Source of the DNA: Cytophaga aurantiaca DSM 3654
GTDB taxonomy: Bacteria > Bacteroidota > Bacteroidia > Cytophagales > Cytophagaceae
Direction: 5' to 3'
NCBI RefSeq assembly: GCF_000379725.1
Contig: NZ_KB903624.1
Span: forward strand, 62,001 to 126,000
DNA: 64,000 bases
The notes under the pieces are model-generated. The model was not told the origin of the DNA. It did not search any database and was given only the letters and a program-made list of their open reading frames with translations. A program made the position numbers and the translations under genes. Positions within the stretch are counted from its first letter, which is position 1. Each line of letters opens with the position of its first letter. Positions 33,680 through 41,850 of the stretch are shown piece after piece.

Positions 33680-33985
33680 CTATTTTTCTTTTAAATGAGT
33701 AATCTCGTTCAGATCAATGGTATTTAATTTCTTAAACAGAACGATAACAATAGCCAATGCAACAACCGACTCCGCAGCAGCAACCGTTATAATCAGCATA
33801 CTGAATAATTGTCCGTTAAGATCCGGATCCAATTGTCCGAATGCCACAAGATTAATATTTGCGGCATTGAAGATCAATTCAATCCCCATCAGTACATATA
33901 AAATATTACGACGCGTGAATACAATCGCTGAGCCTATGCTGAACAATAAAATAGAAACGATGATATAATAATCTACAGGGATCAT
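33680..33985 (-). CDS. nuoK: NADH-quinone oxidoreductase subunit K
   Basis: 101 residues, three membrane helices. It carries the conserved Glu in VLMGIELIFNAANINLVAF and the second Glu in VAAAESVVALAIVIVLFK, both used in proton transfer. ATGA overlap with nuoJ. Confidence 0.97.
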   Translation of the reverse strand: MIPVDYYIIVSILLFSIGSAIVFTRRNILYVLMGIELIFNAANINLVAFGQLDPDLNGQLFSMLIITVAAAESVVALAIVIVLFKKLNTIDLNEITHLKEK

Positions 33986-34503
33986 GCTTCCGTTTTTGAT
34001 TTATCCAATACTTTTGATGCAATCCAACCAGCACCAACCAATACAACCAATAAGAAGACAGCTACGACTTCGAAAATCAGAATTTTGCTGGTGATCCAAT
34101 ATTGTCCAGCAGCACGTGTAATACCTGCTTTATCAGATGGCACTTTAGATAAGGTTGGATAGTTGAATGACAAATCCGATAATAAGAATAATAATCCTGC
34201 AGCAATTACAACTACCGTAACAATAGAAAGCAACACATGTTTCTTTTCAAAATACGATTCCGGATCGCGGTAGGTATACAAAACACCAAACAATAATAAG
34301 ATCAATACACCTCCAACATATACAACAAGCTGTACAACTGCCAACAGATCTGAACCAGCCAATACAAACAATGCAGCTACACCCAACAAGGTTGACATTA
34401 ATGCAATGGCTGCATACACCACGTTACGTGTAAACAAGATTACTAATGCTGAAGAAAGCAATTGTATGGAGAAGAAAAGAAAAACGACCTCAATTAGTTT
34501 CAT
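33982..34503 (-). CDS. nuoJ: NADH-quinone oxidoreductase subunit J
   Basis: 173 residues, five membrane helices. It has NVVYAAIALMSTLLGVAALFVL and the pi-bulge region VVQLVVYVGGVLILLLFGVLY, typical of NuoJ. ATGA overlaps at both ends, with nuoI upstream and nuoK downstream. Confidence 0.95.
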   Translation of the reverse strand: MKLIEVVFLFFSIQLLSSALVILFTRNVVYAAIALMSTLLGVAALFVLAGSDLLAVVQLVVYVGGVLILLLFGVLYTYRDPESYFEKKHVLLSIVTVVVIAAGLLFLLSDLSFNYPTLSKVPSDKAGITRAAGQYWITSKILIFEVVAVFLLVVLVGAGWIASKVLDKSKTEA

Positions 34504-35669
34504 GCGTTTGGCTCTCCTCCTTCCTCAGGCTTTTTAGGAATGATCGGTTTCATGATTGGCTTCATGATCGGTTTTGGTTTAGCTGCATGTTTTACTTCTG
34601 CTTCCGGTGCAACTGTATTCTCTGTCGAAGGAGTTTCAGTTTGTGGAGCGGTTACATCTCTTGCAATTTCAGGTGAAGGAGCTTTAGGAATAACCGGCTT
34701 CATCACAGGTTTCATTACCGGCTTCGGTTTCGGCACTGCTGCTTCTGTTGAAGTCACTGCTGTTTCATCCGTTGGTTTTACTTCTACCTTTGTTTCCGAA
34801 ACAGCTTCACTTTCTTTCGGCGCTTCCGTTACAGGTTTCTTCGCAGGTATTACAACCTTTGGTTTGAAAACTGGTTTTGGTGCAGCCGGTTTTTCTGCTG
34901 TTGGTTCTGCAGATGCTTCTTCCGTTTTCGCTGAAGTAATTTCTGCTGCTGTTTTATTTTCCGATGCAGCATCTGTCTCCGGTTTCTTCACCGCCGGTAT
35001 TGCTACCTTAGGTTTGAACGCAGGCTTCGGTGCTGTTGATGAAATTTCTGTTTTCTCTGTTGCCTCTGTAGATACCGGTTTTGCAGCAGCAGCTTTTTTC
35101 GCTTTCTCTTCTGCAGTCAGTCTCTCCATTTCTTCTTTCTTCAATACACCTTCAGCCGGACTTAATTCCGCAAAGTGGTATACCATGTTGCTTACATTGT
35201 ATTCACTGAAGTCGTACGTCTTGGTCATGGTTAAACATTCGGTCGGACAAACCGTCGTACACAAACCACAGAAGCAGCATTTCGCCATGTCAATGTCGAA
35301 TGTTGCTGCATAAATACGTTTCGTACTGCCGTCGGATGTTTTACCGATTTCAACAGGAGATTTTATCGGTTCAATGTCGATGCAATTTACGGGGCAAACT
35401 TTTGCACACAGATCACATACAATGCAATCGTCTACTTCGTTGTGCAAACGATAGCGACCGTTATCCGGCACCGGAATAGATTCGTGCGGATATAAGTTTG
35501 TTACAATACCATCTTTGTGCATGAAGTAACTCGCATCCATCACGCCTACCTGTGGCTTACGCTTCACACCTATAGACACAAAAAAATGTTTGAGGGTTAG
35601 ACGCAATCCTATTAGCATCGATTTAATCGATACAATGAATAAGTCAATATTTGAAATATGTCTAGCCAT
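34500..35669 (-). CDS. nuoI: NADH-quinone oxidoreductase subunit I with repetitive C-terminal tail
   Basis: 389 residues, about double normal NuoI. Residues 1-175 are the ferredoxin-type subunit with two [4Fe-4S] motifs, CIVCDLCAKVCP (82-93) and CCFCGLCTTVCP (131-142), which pass electrons towards quinone. Residues about 185-389 are an Ala/Pro/Lys/Glu-rich tail with four copies of a P-K-P-x-F/M-K-P...I-P-x-K unit near residues 214, 264, 315 and 365, so about 50 residues apart. The tail has no Cys and no membrane helix. The start ATG immediately follows the nuoH stop; the end overlaps nuoJ by 4 nt. Confidence 0.93.
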   Translation of the reverse strand: MARHISNIDLFIVSIKSMLIGLRLTLKHFFVSIGVKRKPQVGVMDASYFMHKDGIVTNLYPHESIPVPDNGRYRLHNEVDDCIVCDLCAKVCPVNCIDIEPIKSPVEIGKTSDGSTKRIYAATFDIDMAKCCFCGLCTTVCPTECLTMTKTYDFSEYNVSNMVYHFAELSPAEGVLKKEEMERLTAEEKAKKAAAAKPVSTEATEKTEISSTAPKPAFKPKVAIPAVKKPETDAASENKTAAEITSAKTEEASAEPTAEKPAAPKPVFKPKVVIPAKKPVTEAPKESEAVSETKVEVKPTDETAVTSTEAAVPKPKPVMKPVMKPVIPKAPSPEIARDVTAPQTETPSTENTVAPEAEVKHAAKPKPIMKPIMKPIIPKKPEEGGEPNA

Positions 35670-36767
35670 TTAAAGTTTCATCCACACTACCCACAGTCCG
35701 CTTACGATAACTAGGAACAGCGAAAGCGGTAATAATATCTTCCAACATAAATTCATCAACTGATCAACGCGCAAACGCGGATAGGTCCAGCGCATTACCA
35801 ATTGCAAAAACACAATCGTAATTCCTTTTGAGATTAACCAGAACAATCCCCATACATATCCTGCTGTAGTGCCTGGTGCTCCGCTCGTCCATTCGGCCAA
35901 GCGTAAACTACCAATGTTTGGCAAAGCGGTGTTCCAACTTCCAAAGAATAATACCACACCCAAGAAAGCTACTAACAACATCATCGCATATTCTGCTAAG
36001 AATAATATTGCGAAACGAAAACCTGTATACTCGGTATGAAAACCGGAAACCAATTCAGACTCTCCTTCCGGAATATCGAATGGTGCACGATTGCATTCGG
36101 CTAATGAAGCGATGAAGAATACAACATAAGCAATTAACAAGAACGGATACTTGAATGCATTCCAGCTAACAAAACCTCCGATTTCATTTACATCAATTCC
36201 CCAGGAAGTAACGCCAAACAACGCTGTGTTCAACTGCTGTGTATTCACAAAATAAATTCCCTGCTGAAAACTGATCTGCTGCAGATCCAATGTCTGACAG
36301 ATCAGGACAACTGCAAGTATGCTTAGTGTTAATGGAATTTCGTAGGAGATCACTTGTGCAATGGCACGGAACGCACCCAGGATTGAGAACTTATTGTTGG
36401 ATGCCCAGCCTGCTAAGAAAATTCCGATGACATCTAAGGAAACAATGGTGATCATAAAGAACACACCCACATCTGCGCTTGAACCGATGAGATCCGGTGC
36501 AAACGGTAATGTTGCAAAACCTGCAAAGATGGCTGTGAAAATAAGTACGGGAGCTAAGCGGAATAAAAAACGATTGGCACCGGTTGCAATGATGTCTTCT
36601 TTTTGAAGCAGTTTTAATAAATCGGCAATGGTTTGCAGCATACCATACGGACCGGTTTCCATTGGCCCCAAACGGTCTTGAATAAATGCTGCTACTTTTC
36701 GTTCTGCCCAAACAACAAATACGGCGTACAAAAGAATCAGCGTCAATACAAATAGTACTACAAACAT
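35670..36767 (-). CDS. nuoH: NADH-quinone oxidoreductase subunit H
   Basis: 365 residues, about eight membrane helices. It contains VWAERKVAAFIQDRLGPMETGPYG, and EGESELVSGFHTEYTGFRFAIL, the quinone-site loop. It connects the hydrophilic and membrane arms. First gene of the visible nuoHIJKLMN run. No nuoG, F, E, D, C, B or A lies upstream; instead about 490 nt of palindrome-rich DNA follows, so the complex I genes are split. Confidence 0.97.
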   Translation of the reverse strand: MFVVLFVLTLILLYAVFVVWAERKVAAFIQDRLGPMETGPYGMLQTIADLLKLLQKEDIIATGANRFLFRLAPVLIFTAIFAGFATLPFAPDLIGSSADVGVFFMITIVSLDVIGIFLAGWASNNKFSILGAFRAIAQVISYEIPLTLSILAVVLICQTLDLQQISFQQGIYFVNTQQLNTALFGVTSWGIDVNEIGGFVSWNAFKYPFLLIAYVVFFIASLAECNRAPFDIPEGESELVSGFHTEYTGFRFAILFLAEYAMMLLVAFLGVVLFFGSWNTALPNIGSLRLAEWTSGAPGTTAGYVWGLFWLISKGITIVFLQLVMRWTYPRLRVDQLMNLCWKILLPLSLFLVIVSGLWVVWMKL

Positions 36768-36829
36768 GCTACGAATTTAAGAACAAAAGCGGGGATTGCC
36801 TAAGGAATAAGGGCATTTTATGCACATTA

Positions 36830-37259
36830 TAGCCTAAAGCGGAAGGCCTAAAGCTAAAGGCTGTGCACGTATTTCAAGTTGCCAATATTTGAAGCACTCC
36901 TAATACCAAAATTGAGGTATGGAATGTATTGAAATGGGTGTAAAAGATGGAATATTATTTCAGAATTTGAGAGGAAGGCAGAATGTGGTTTAGGCTTAAG
37001 GCAGCAGGCTTAATCTGCTTGGGGCGATGCCTATTCTTAGACTTTATGTCTTGGGGCGATGCCCCAAGTTATGATATGTCAGACTTTCAGTCTGATTGTT
37101 TTTTCATAGATGACTGTGTCTTAAAATCAAGAAAAATGATGGTTAGAGAAACGATATCCCAGCGGGATAAAATATCTGTAGAAAAACCATACCCTTAAAA
37201 ATTAACGCGCAGCTCAGAAGGAGCGGCTTCAAAGACTGGGATAAACTAACGGCAAATCT
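36830..37259. repeat. Palindrome-rich intergenic region upstream of nuoH
   Basis: This 430-nt stretch has no supportable gene. It holds CTTGGGG-CGATG-CCCCAAG (37050-37068) with a partial GGGGCGATGCC copy at 37021, TCAGACTTTCAGTCTGA near 37079, and a REP-like unit TATCCCAGCGGGATA then AAATATCTGTAG (37155-37181). Confidence 0.6.
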
Positions 37260-37661
37260 TTATGCCTTTATTTTTAAGGGTATCCGAGTTACCGTTTTCT
37301 TTCTATTTTCATCCCAAACAATTCTCTTAGATTTTAAAACTTTCCCATCCCAATTAGTCATTGATTTTATTGATTTTTGAAAATACAAAACAGAAAGTTT
37401 ATGATTCTCAAAAACTTTTTTTTTTGTACGAATGATCGTACCATTATGAGGGTGTGAAATAAAACGAGTTGATTTTGTATTTGTTTTTTTATAATAAATC
37501 AACGCGCCTTTTTCATCAAATTTCCTTTCAATACTGGTTTTTCCGATGAGCTTGTTTTTAATTCTTATTGTTCCGCAGCTAACAGCAGCAAATGCGACAA
37601 ATAATAGAAGAATAAATATTCCGAAAGTGAAATTTAAATCCTTGTTGCTTTTTGTAGTCAT
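37260..37661 (-). CDS. Putative lipoprotein of unknown function
   Basis: 133 residues. The N-terminal hydrophobic segment FGIFILLLFVAFAAVSC ends in a lipobox-like AVSC (Cys about 29). The remainder is very basic (many Lys, RTKKKVFENHKLSVLYFQKSI, RIVWDENRKKTVTRIPLKIKA). Its beta-strand pattern hints at a toxin_15/MORN-like repeat (ERKFDEKGALIYYKKTNTKS), but this is weak. No family is assigned. It is 15 nt downstream of the next gene on the same strand. Confidence 0.6.
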   Translation of the reverse strand: MTTKSNKDLNFTFGIFILLLFVAFAAVSCGTIRIKNKLIGKTSIERKFDEKGALIYYKKTNTKSTRFISHPHNGTIIRTKKKVFENHKLSVLYFQKSIKSMTNWDGKVLKSKRIVWDENRKKTVTRIPLKIKA

Positions 37662-37676
37662 ATAAATGAATACACT

Positions 37677-38111
37677 TCAACTATCCAAAGTAACCTTAAT
37701 CGTCTCCGCATCTAATTTCTGAAGTGTTGGTTCGTGATATACCGCCCGATAAGCAGAACTTAGAATTTCTTCTTTTAAATAAAAATGAAACGGTAACTCT
37801 TTATCTGCTACTTTTGATTTCAATAAATTTTCATGGAGTTCATTCAAACTATTTAAGGGATTCAATTCAATATAAATTGAAATTACTTTCGTCCAGAAGA
37901 TGGTTAATGTTTCATGATAACCGGAACGATCGGTGTTTTCTGTACCATGAAATTTGTTTAACAAAATGACCCCGGATTTCAATCTGCAAATCGCATCATT
38001 AAATTCATAGTTATCTGCATACCATAATGCAACCGTTAAGTGTGCATGATGCGTCCACTCGGATTTAGGTAACGTTTGATTATTAAATTTTTCGATGAAT
38101 GAGTAAAACAT
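37677..38111 (-). CDS. Hypothetical protein with His-rich motifs
   Basis: 144 residues, soluble and helical. The conserved-looking blocks are LPKSEWTHHAHLTVALWYA near residue 15 and FHGTENTDRSGYHETLTIFWTK near residue 55. The clustered His/Glu suggest a metal or ligand site. I have seen similar proteins only as hypotheticals and assign no function. It lies 18 nt downstream of the 38130 gene on the same strand. Confidence 0.6.
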   Translation of the reverse strand: MFYSFIEKFNNQTLPKSEWTHHAHLTVALWYADNYEFNDAICRLKSGVILLNKFHGTENTDRSGYHETLTIFWTKVISIYIELNPLNSLNELHENLLKSKVADKELPFHFYLKEEILSSAYRAVYHEPTLQKLDAETIKVTLDS

Positions 38112-38129
38112 ATCTGTACTGTAATTTCA

Positions 38130-38798
38130 TTATTCCCATTGAATTAAAATTTTAGTACTCATCCTGTAATCATCTGAATAAATTTTACACAATACAGGAT
38201 ACATACCATTATTGTTGGGCAATGTGTTTAAGTCAATATTTAAGTCATATGAGTTCACTACACGGTAACAAATTATTTCATCAAATAGATTTTGAAATAC
38301 TACTATATATCTGCCTGAGGTAGGTTTAGGGTCGCGCCACTTAAGTGTAATTTCATTTCCTACATTTAATATTTTTTCACCCCCATTTTCTATATTTGAA
38401 AAAGCTATGTTGCCTCGTGAATAATGAGTATCCTGCGTAGCTCCTCTTTCAAGGTGTAAAGTCCCCTTAAATAAAAGATCATTAATCCCCTTGGGATAAA
38501 TTGAATTCACTATTATTTTAACACTATCATAATCAGAATATATATTCTTATATACTTGATAACAGGAGTCTATATTATATTTTCCTGCTGTAAGTTGAAA
38601 ACCCCACCCTGATATATTTCTCAAATATAAATTACCACCTTGGTATATATAGACAGAACTATGAACACTAAGTGTATCATTGTCTTTTATATCCTTTCCA
38701 TTTCTATTAAAAGCATATTTTGCGTTTTCTACTCTAAGATGCTGCGCAAAAGAGTTTATTATAAAAATAAAAAAGAAAATTACCGTTAAAAATCTCAT
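38130..38798 (-). CDS. Secreted protein, tandem paralog A
   Basis: About 222 residues from ATG 38798 (MRFLTVIFFFIFIINSFAQ, a signal peptide). An ATG at 38819 would add seven residues but breaks the alignment with its neighbour. N-terminal half: GKDIKDNDTLSVHSSVYIYQGGNLYLRNISGWGFQLTAGKYNID, a FecR/SH3-like beta pattern. C-terminal half: NEITLKWRDPKPTSGRYIVVFQNLFDEIICYRV, Ig-like beta strands. Clear paralog of the next gene upstream (38852-39535). Function unknown. Strikingly AT-rich compared with neighbours. Confidence 0.7.
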   Translation of the reverse strand: MRFLTVIFFFIFIINSFAQHLRVENAKYAFNRNGKDIKDNDTLSVHSSVYIYQGGNLYLRNISGWGFQLTAGKYNIDSCYQVYKNIYSDYDSVKIIVNSIYPKGINDLLFKGTLHLERGATQDTHYSRGNIAFSNIENGGEKILNVGNEITLKWRDPKPTSGRYIVVFQNLFDEIICYRVVNSYDLNIDLNTLPNNNGMYPVLCKIYSDDYRMSTKILIQWE

Positions 38799-38851
38799 AA
38801 GTAAAGGTTCATTGTACAAACTACTCTAGTAATATCAAACAAATACGTATC

Positions 38852-39535
38852 TTATTGTTTTAGCTGGATTGCAATTCTTGAGCTCTTTCTACCATCCTCT
38901 GAATAGACAATCACTGTAAGAGTTGATGCTATATACGTTCGACCAGGAAATTCATTTATATTAATTTGAAAACTATTTCCATTACATATACGATAGCCAA
39001 TTACATCATCAAACATATTTTGAAATTCAATAATATATTTTCCTGATTTTTTTTGAGGATCGCGCCAGTAAATAGTTATTGTATCTGAAGATGTTCTTAT
39101 TAAATCACTACCATTTGTATGTAAAAAAGCTATATTTCCGTTTTCATAATTCACATCCTGACGATTACCACTTGCACTAGACATCATTGTGCATCCGGAG
39201 CGCCGAAATTCTCCATTTAGTCCATCTGGAAAAATGGTATCTATAATTGCTTTAACACTATCGTAGTCTTGGTATATATTCTTGTATACGTAATAACAGG
39301 AGTCTAAATCATAGGTACCTTTATTAAGATAAAAACCCCAGCCTGTATTATTGATTAAATGCAATTCACCATCCTGCTTGACGACAACTGTGTTGCGAAT
39401 AGACAATGTATCGCCATCTTTTAATGATCTTCCATTTTTAATAGAAGCATACTTAGTATAGCCTACAACTCTTACTTGTTGAGAATAAGCATGTGTTATA
39501 AAAAATATAAAGAAAATAACTGACAGAAATCTCAT
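38852..39535 (-). CDS. Secreted protein, tandem paralog B
   Basis: 227 residues with signal peptide (FLSVIFFIFFITHAYSQ). Same two-part layout as paralog A: GRSLKDGDTLSIRNTVVVKQDGELHLINNTGWGFYLNKGTYDLDSCY, then YKNIYQDYDSVKAIIDTIFPDGLN, then DTITIYWRDPQKKSGKYIIEFQNMFDDVIGYR. The two share long stretches of similar residues in the same order, which indicates tandem duplication. No known family. 53 nt separate the pair. An intergenic repeat copy (39544-39583) lies just upstream. Confidence 0.7.
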   Translation of the reverse strand: MRFLSVIFFIFFITHAYSQQVRVVGYTKYASIKNGRSLKDGDTLSIRNTVVVKQDGELHLINNTGWGFYLNKGTYDLDSCYYVYKNIYQDYDSVKAIIDTIFPDGLNGEFRRSGCTMMSSASGNRQDVNYENGNIAFLHTNGSDLIRTSSDTITIYWRDPQKKSGKYIIEFQNMFDDVIGYRICNGNSFQININEFPGRTYIASTLTVIVYSEDGRKSSRIAIQLKQ

Positions 39536-39543
39536 AGTAAAAA

Positions 39544-39583
39544 ATTCTATTCGTTTGGAATTTGTCTTTTGTTATTTGGAATT
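39544..39583. repeat. Intergenic repeat copy
   Basis: Copy of the TTCTATTCGTTTGGAATTTG family seen at 12019-12055, continuing to GTTATTTGGAATTT. It lies between murI and the tandem paralogs. Confidence 0.75.
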
Positions 39584-39621
39584 TAAAAACAAAACATAAA
39601 CTAAAGTACTAAATCGAAACT

Positions 39622-40431
39622 CTACTCCCACAACGGATAGCGCTCCAGCTGCACTTCCTGTCTGAAGAACAGACGTGTAGACTCCGCAAACGACTGTGTA
39701 TAATCCGACACATAAAATTTATGCTGCACTTCTAAATCCGTATTCAATAAGTTGTTTTCAGACAAATAATCTTTCACTGCTTCGGCAACAATATCCGAGC
39801 TGTCGATCACATTCACACTTCCTTTGTATAAGTTATTAATCTGATCTTTTATTAATGGATAATGCGTACAACCTAAGATTAACGACTCAATTCCGTCTAA
39901 AGATTTATCCTGCAAATAATTCAAAATAATGCTTTCAGAAATGGCATTGTTAAAATACCCTTCTTCGATCATAGGCGCCAATAAAGGCGTAGCAAGGGCT
40001 TTCAAGGTAATCTCTTTATTCAGTTTGTCAATTTTACGTTGATATACATTTGAGCTTACGGTTTTTTTTGTACCAATCAATCCAACTTTTTTCTTTGGAT
40101 AGTTTGCACCAACATAACGTACGATCGGATCAATCACATTGATCACTTTTGCTTTGCTGCCAACATATTCTTTTACCAATTGGTATGCCGCAGACGACGC
40201 TGAGTTACAAGCGATCAGGATCACTTTGCAATTATGCTGCAACAGCATATCTGTAATTTTCACTGAGTAGGATTGTAATGCAGCAGTTGATTTATCTCCG
40301 TATGGAAAGTGCGCCGTATCTCCGAAGTAAATAATATTTTCGTTTGGCAATACTTGTGTTACTGCATAGGCAACAGTTAAGCCACCGATGCCACTATCAA
40401 AAATTCCGATGGGTCTTTGTGCGTCTGTCAT
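39622..40431 (-). CDS. murI: Glutamate racemase
   Basis: 269 residues, full length. Motifs: PIGIFDSGIGGLTVA, NIIYFGDTAHFPYG, ILIACNSASSAA (first catalytic Cys), and LILGCTHYPLI (second catalytic Cys). It supplies D-glutamate for peptidoglycan. It overlaps pth by 4 nt (ATGA), so the two are translated from one message. Confidence 0.96.
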   Translation of the reverse strand: MTDAQRPIGIFDSGIGGLTVAYAVTQVLPNENIIYFGDTAHFPYGDKSTAALQSYSVKITDMLLQHNCKVILIACNSASSAAYQLVKEYVGSKAKVINVIDPIVRYVGANYPKKKVGLIGTKKTVSSNVYQRKIDKLNKEITLKALATPLLAPMIEEGYFNNAISESIILNYLQDKSLDGIESLILGCTHYPLIKDQINNLYKGSVNVIDSSDIVAEAVKDYLSENNLLNTDLEVQHKFYVSDYTQSFAESTRLFFRQEVQLERYPLWE

Positions 40432-40994
40432 TTCTTTGTATTTACGGTATTCATGGCACGTTCAACGCCGATGGTTGCGAAACCGATCACGGCATCCTTT
40501 GCTCTTTTAAGTACGTCCGGCATTCCTTTTTGTTCTTCTGCAGCAAAAGGTGCAAGTACATAATCTACCTGTTGTCCTTTTGCAAACTCACTGCCAACAC
40601 CCATACGCAAACGTGTATAGCTTGCAGAACTTAATGTATTTTCAATATGTGATAAGCCATTATGTCCGCCACTTGAGCCTTTCATACGCATACGTAATGT
40701 TCCGAAAGGCAGCGCAAGATCATCGGTAATCACCAATATATTTTCAATAGAAATTTTTTCTTCCTGCATCCAGTATTGAACTGCTTTACCACTCAGATTC
40801 ATATAGGTAGTTGGCTTTACCAAAATCAAGGTGCGGCCTTTTACTTTCACTTCAGCAATATGTGCATGACGTTTCAATTCAAATGCTGCACCTTTTTCTT
40901 CCGCCAATGAATCCAGCACCATAAACCCAATGTTGTGGCGCGTTTCATGATATTCAGAACCAATATTTCCCAATCCAACAATCAGGTATTTCAT
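40428..40994 (-). CDS. pth: Peptidyl-tRNA hydrolase
   Basis: 188 residues. Motifs: LIVGLGNIGSEYHETRHNIGFMVLD (catalytic His in RHNIGF), LVKPTTYMNLSGKAV, ILVITDDLALPFGTLRMRMKGSSGGHNGL (catalytic Asp, substrate loop), RMGVG. It recycles peptidyl-tRNA released from stalled ribosomes. First gene of the pth-murI pair. Upstream lies a repeat (41065-41108). Confidence 0.97.
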   Translation of the reverse strand: MKYLIVGLGNIGSEYHETRHNIGFMVLDSLAEEKGAAFELKRHAHIAEVKVKGRTLILVKPTTYMNLSGKAVQYWMQEEKISIENILVITDDLALPFGTLRMRMKGSSGGHNGLSHIENTLSSASYTRLRMGVGSEFAKGQQVDYVLAPFAAEEQKGMPDVLKRAKDAVIGFATIGVERAMNTVNTKK

Positions 40995-41064
40995 ATGTAA
41001 CTAGTAAGAACTGCTGTTATTTATAACGTAAATGTACAAAAAAGTAGATGAGATGCAGGTGAGG

Positions 41065-41108
41065 AAATTCCAAATAACAAAAAACAAATTCCAAACGACT
41101 AGAAATAG
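41065..41108. repeat. Intergenic repeat copy
   Basis: AAATTCCAAATAACAAAAAA followed by CAAATTCCAAACGACTAGAA: the same family as at 11941-12055 and 39544-39583, in the opposite orientation to the latter. It lies between pth and rplY. Confidence 0.75.
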
Positions 41109-41193
41109 ATTGAACAATATAAACTACAACAAACATTTAATCAGACAAACGAAAAAATCCTATTATCCCTTATTTAATCCTGGCAATCGTGTT

Positions 41194-41229
41194 AAAAAAA
41201 GAAAGGCTGTACTTTTCAGCACAGCCTTC
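41194..41229 (-). terminator. Terminator after rplY
   Basis: Minus-strand stem AAGGCTGT / ACAGCCTT (41228-41221 with 41210-41203), 10-nt loop, then seven T. It lies 25 nt after the rplY stop. Confidence 0.85.
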
Positions 41230-41253
41230 TTCAATATGAACAGGGAAACTAAA

Positions 41254-41829
41254 TTATTTTTTAGCAGCTGCTTCTTCTTGTTTCAACGATCTTGGAATCG
41301 TAACTGTGCAAACAGGAATAGACTTAGCATTTAAAATAGTGTAGTTATTTGTTTTGATATCACCTACTTTAACTGACTTAGCCAATTCAAGTTTAGAAAT
41401 ATCAGCATAAATAACATCCGGAAGGTTCTTAGGGAACGCTTTAACTTGTAATGTAGCTACTTTCTGAACCAATTTACCCCCTTTGATAACACCAGGAGAA
41501 GTACCTTCAAATTTAACCGGGATATTCATTTTCACTTCTTTCTTCTCATCTAATAATAAGAAGTCAACGTGAAGTAACATTTCATTGATCGGGTGGAATT
41601 GTACTTCTTGTACAACACACTGATATTGTTTGCCTTCTAAATTCAACAATACTGTACAAGCAACGCCTGTGTAAATAATATCGCGGAACAAAAACATTGG
41701 TACGTGGAAATGTAATTGTGATTCGCCACCATAAAGCACACATGGTACGTTAGAATCCAGACGAAGGTCTTTTGATCCTTTTTTACCGAGATTTGCTCTG
41801 CTATACCCTATAATCTCTACTTGTTTCAT
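41254..41829 (-). CDS. rplY: 50S ribosomal protein bL25 (CTC long form)
   Basis: 191 residues, the long TL5/CTC-type L25. The N-terminal 5S rRNA-binding domain shows VEIIGYSRANLGKKGSKDLRLDSNVPCVLYGG and HVDFLLLDEKKEVKMNIPVKFEG. The C-terminal domain has GVIKGGKLVQKVATLQVKAFPKNLPDVIYADIS. It ends in an Ala/Lys-rich tail. It is 21 nt downstream of prs, a common prs-rplY-pth order in bacteria; here pth follows after a terminator and a repeat. Confidence 0.95.
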   Translation of the reverse strand: MKQVEIIGYSRANLGKKGSKDLRLDSNVPCVLYGGESQLHFHVPMFLFRDIIYTGVACTVLLNLEGKQYQCVVQEVQFHPINEMLLHVDFLLLDEKKEVKMNIPVKFEGTSPGVIKGGKLVQKVATLQVKAFPKNLPDVIYADISKLELAKSVKVGDIKTNNYTILNAKSIPVCTVTIPRSLKQEEAAAKK

Positions 41830-41850
41830 AATTGTTTTGTTTTATATGTA

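Noticed and set aside
34540-35313. 257-codon plus-strand open frame rich in Gly, Ser, Thr, Val and Phe.
   Set aside because: It is the exact antisense of the repetitive nuoI tail; the composition mirrors Pro/Lys/Ala/Glu codons and there is no start context or homology.
36983-37198. 71-codon plus-strand frame upstream of nuoH.
   Set aside because: It lies wholly in palindromic repeats; codons follow the repeat pattern rather than a protein.
41032-41334. 100-codon plus-strand frame between pth and rplY.
   Set aside because: Covers an intergenic repeat, a terminator and antisense rplY; not credible as a gene.
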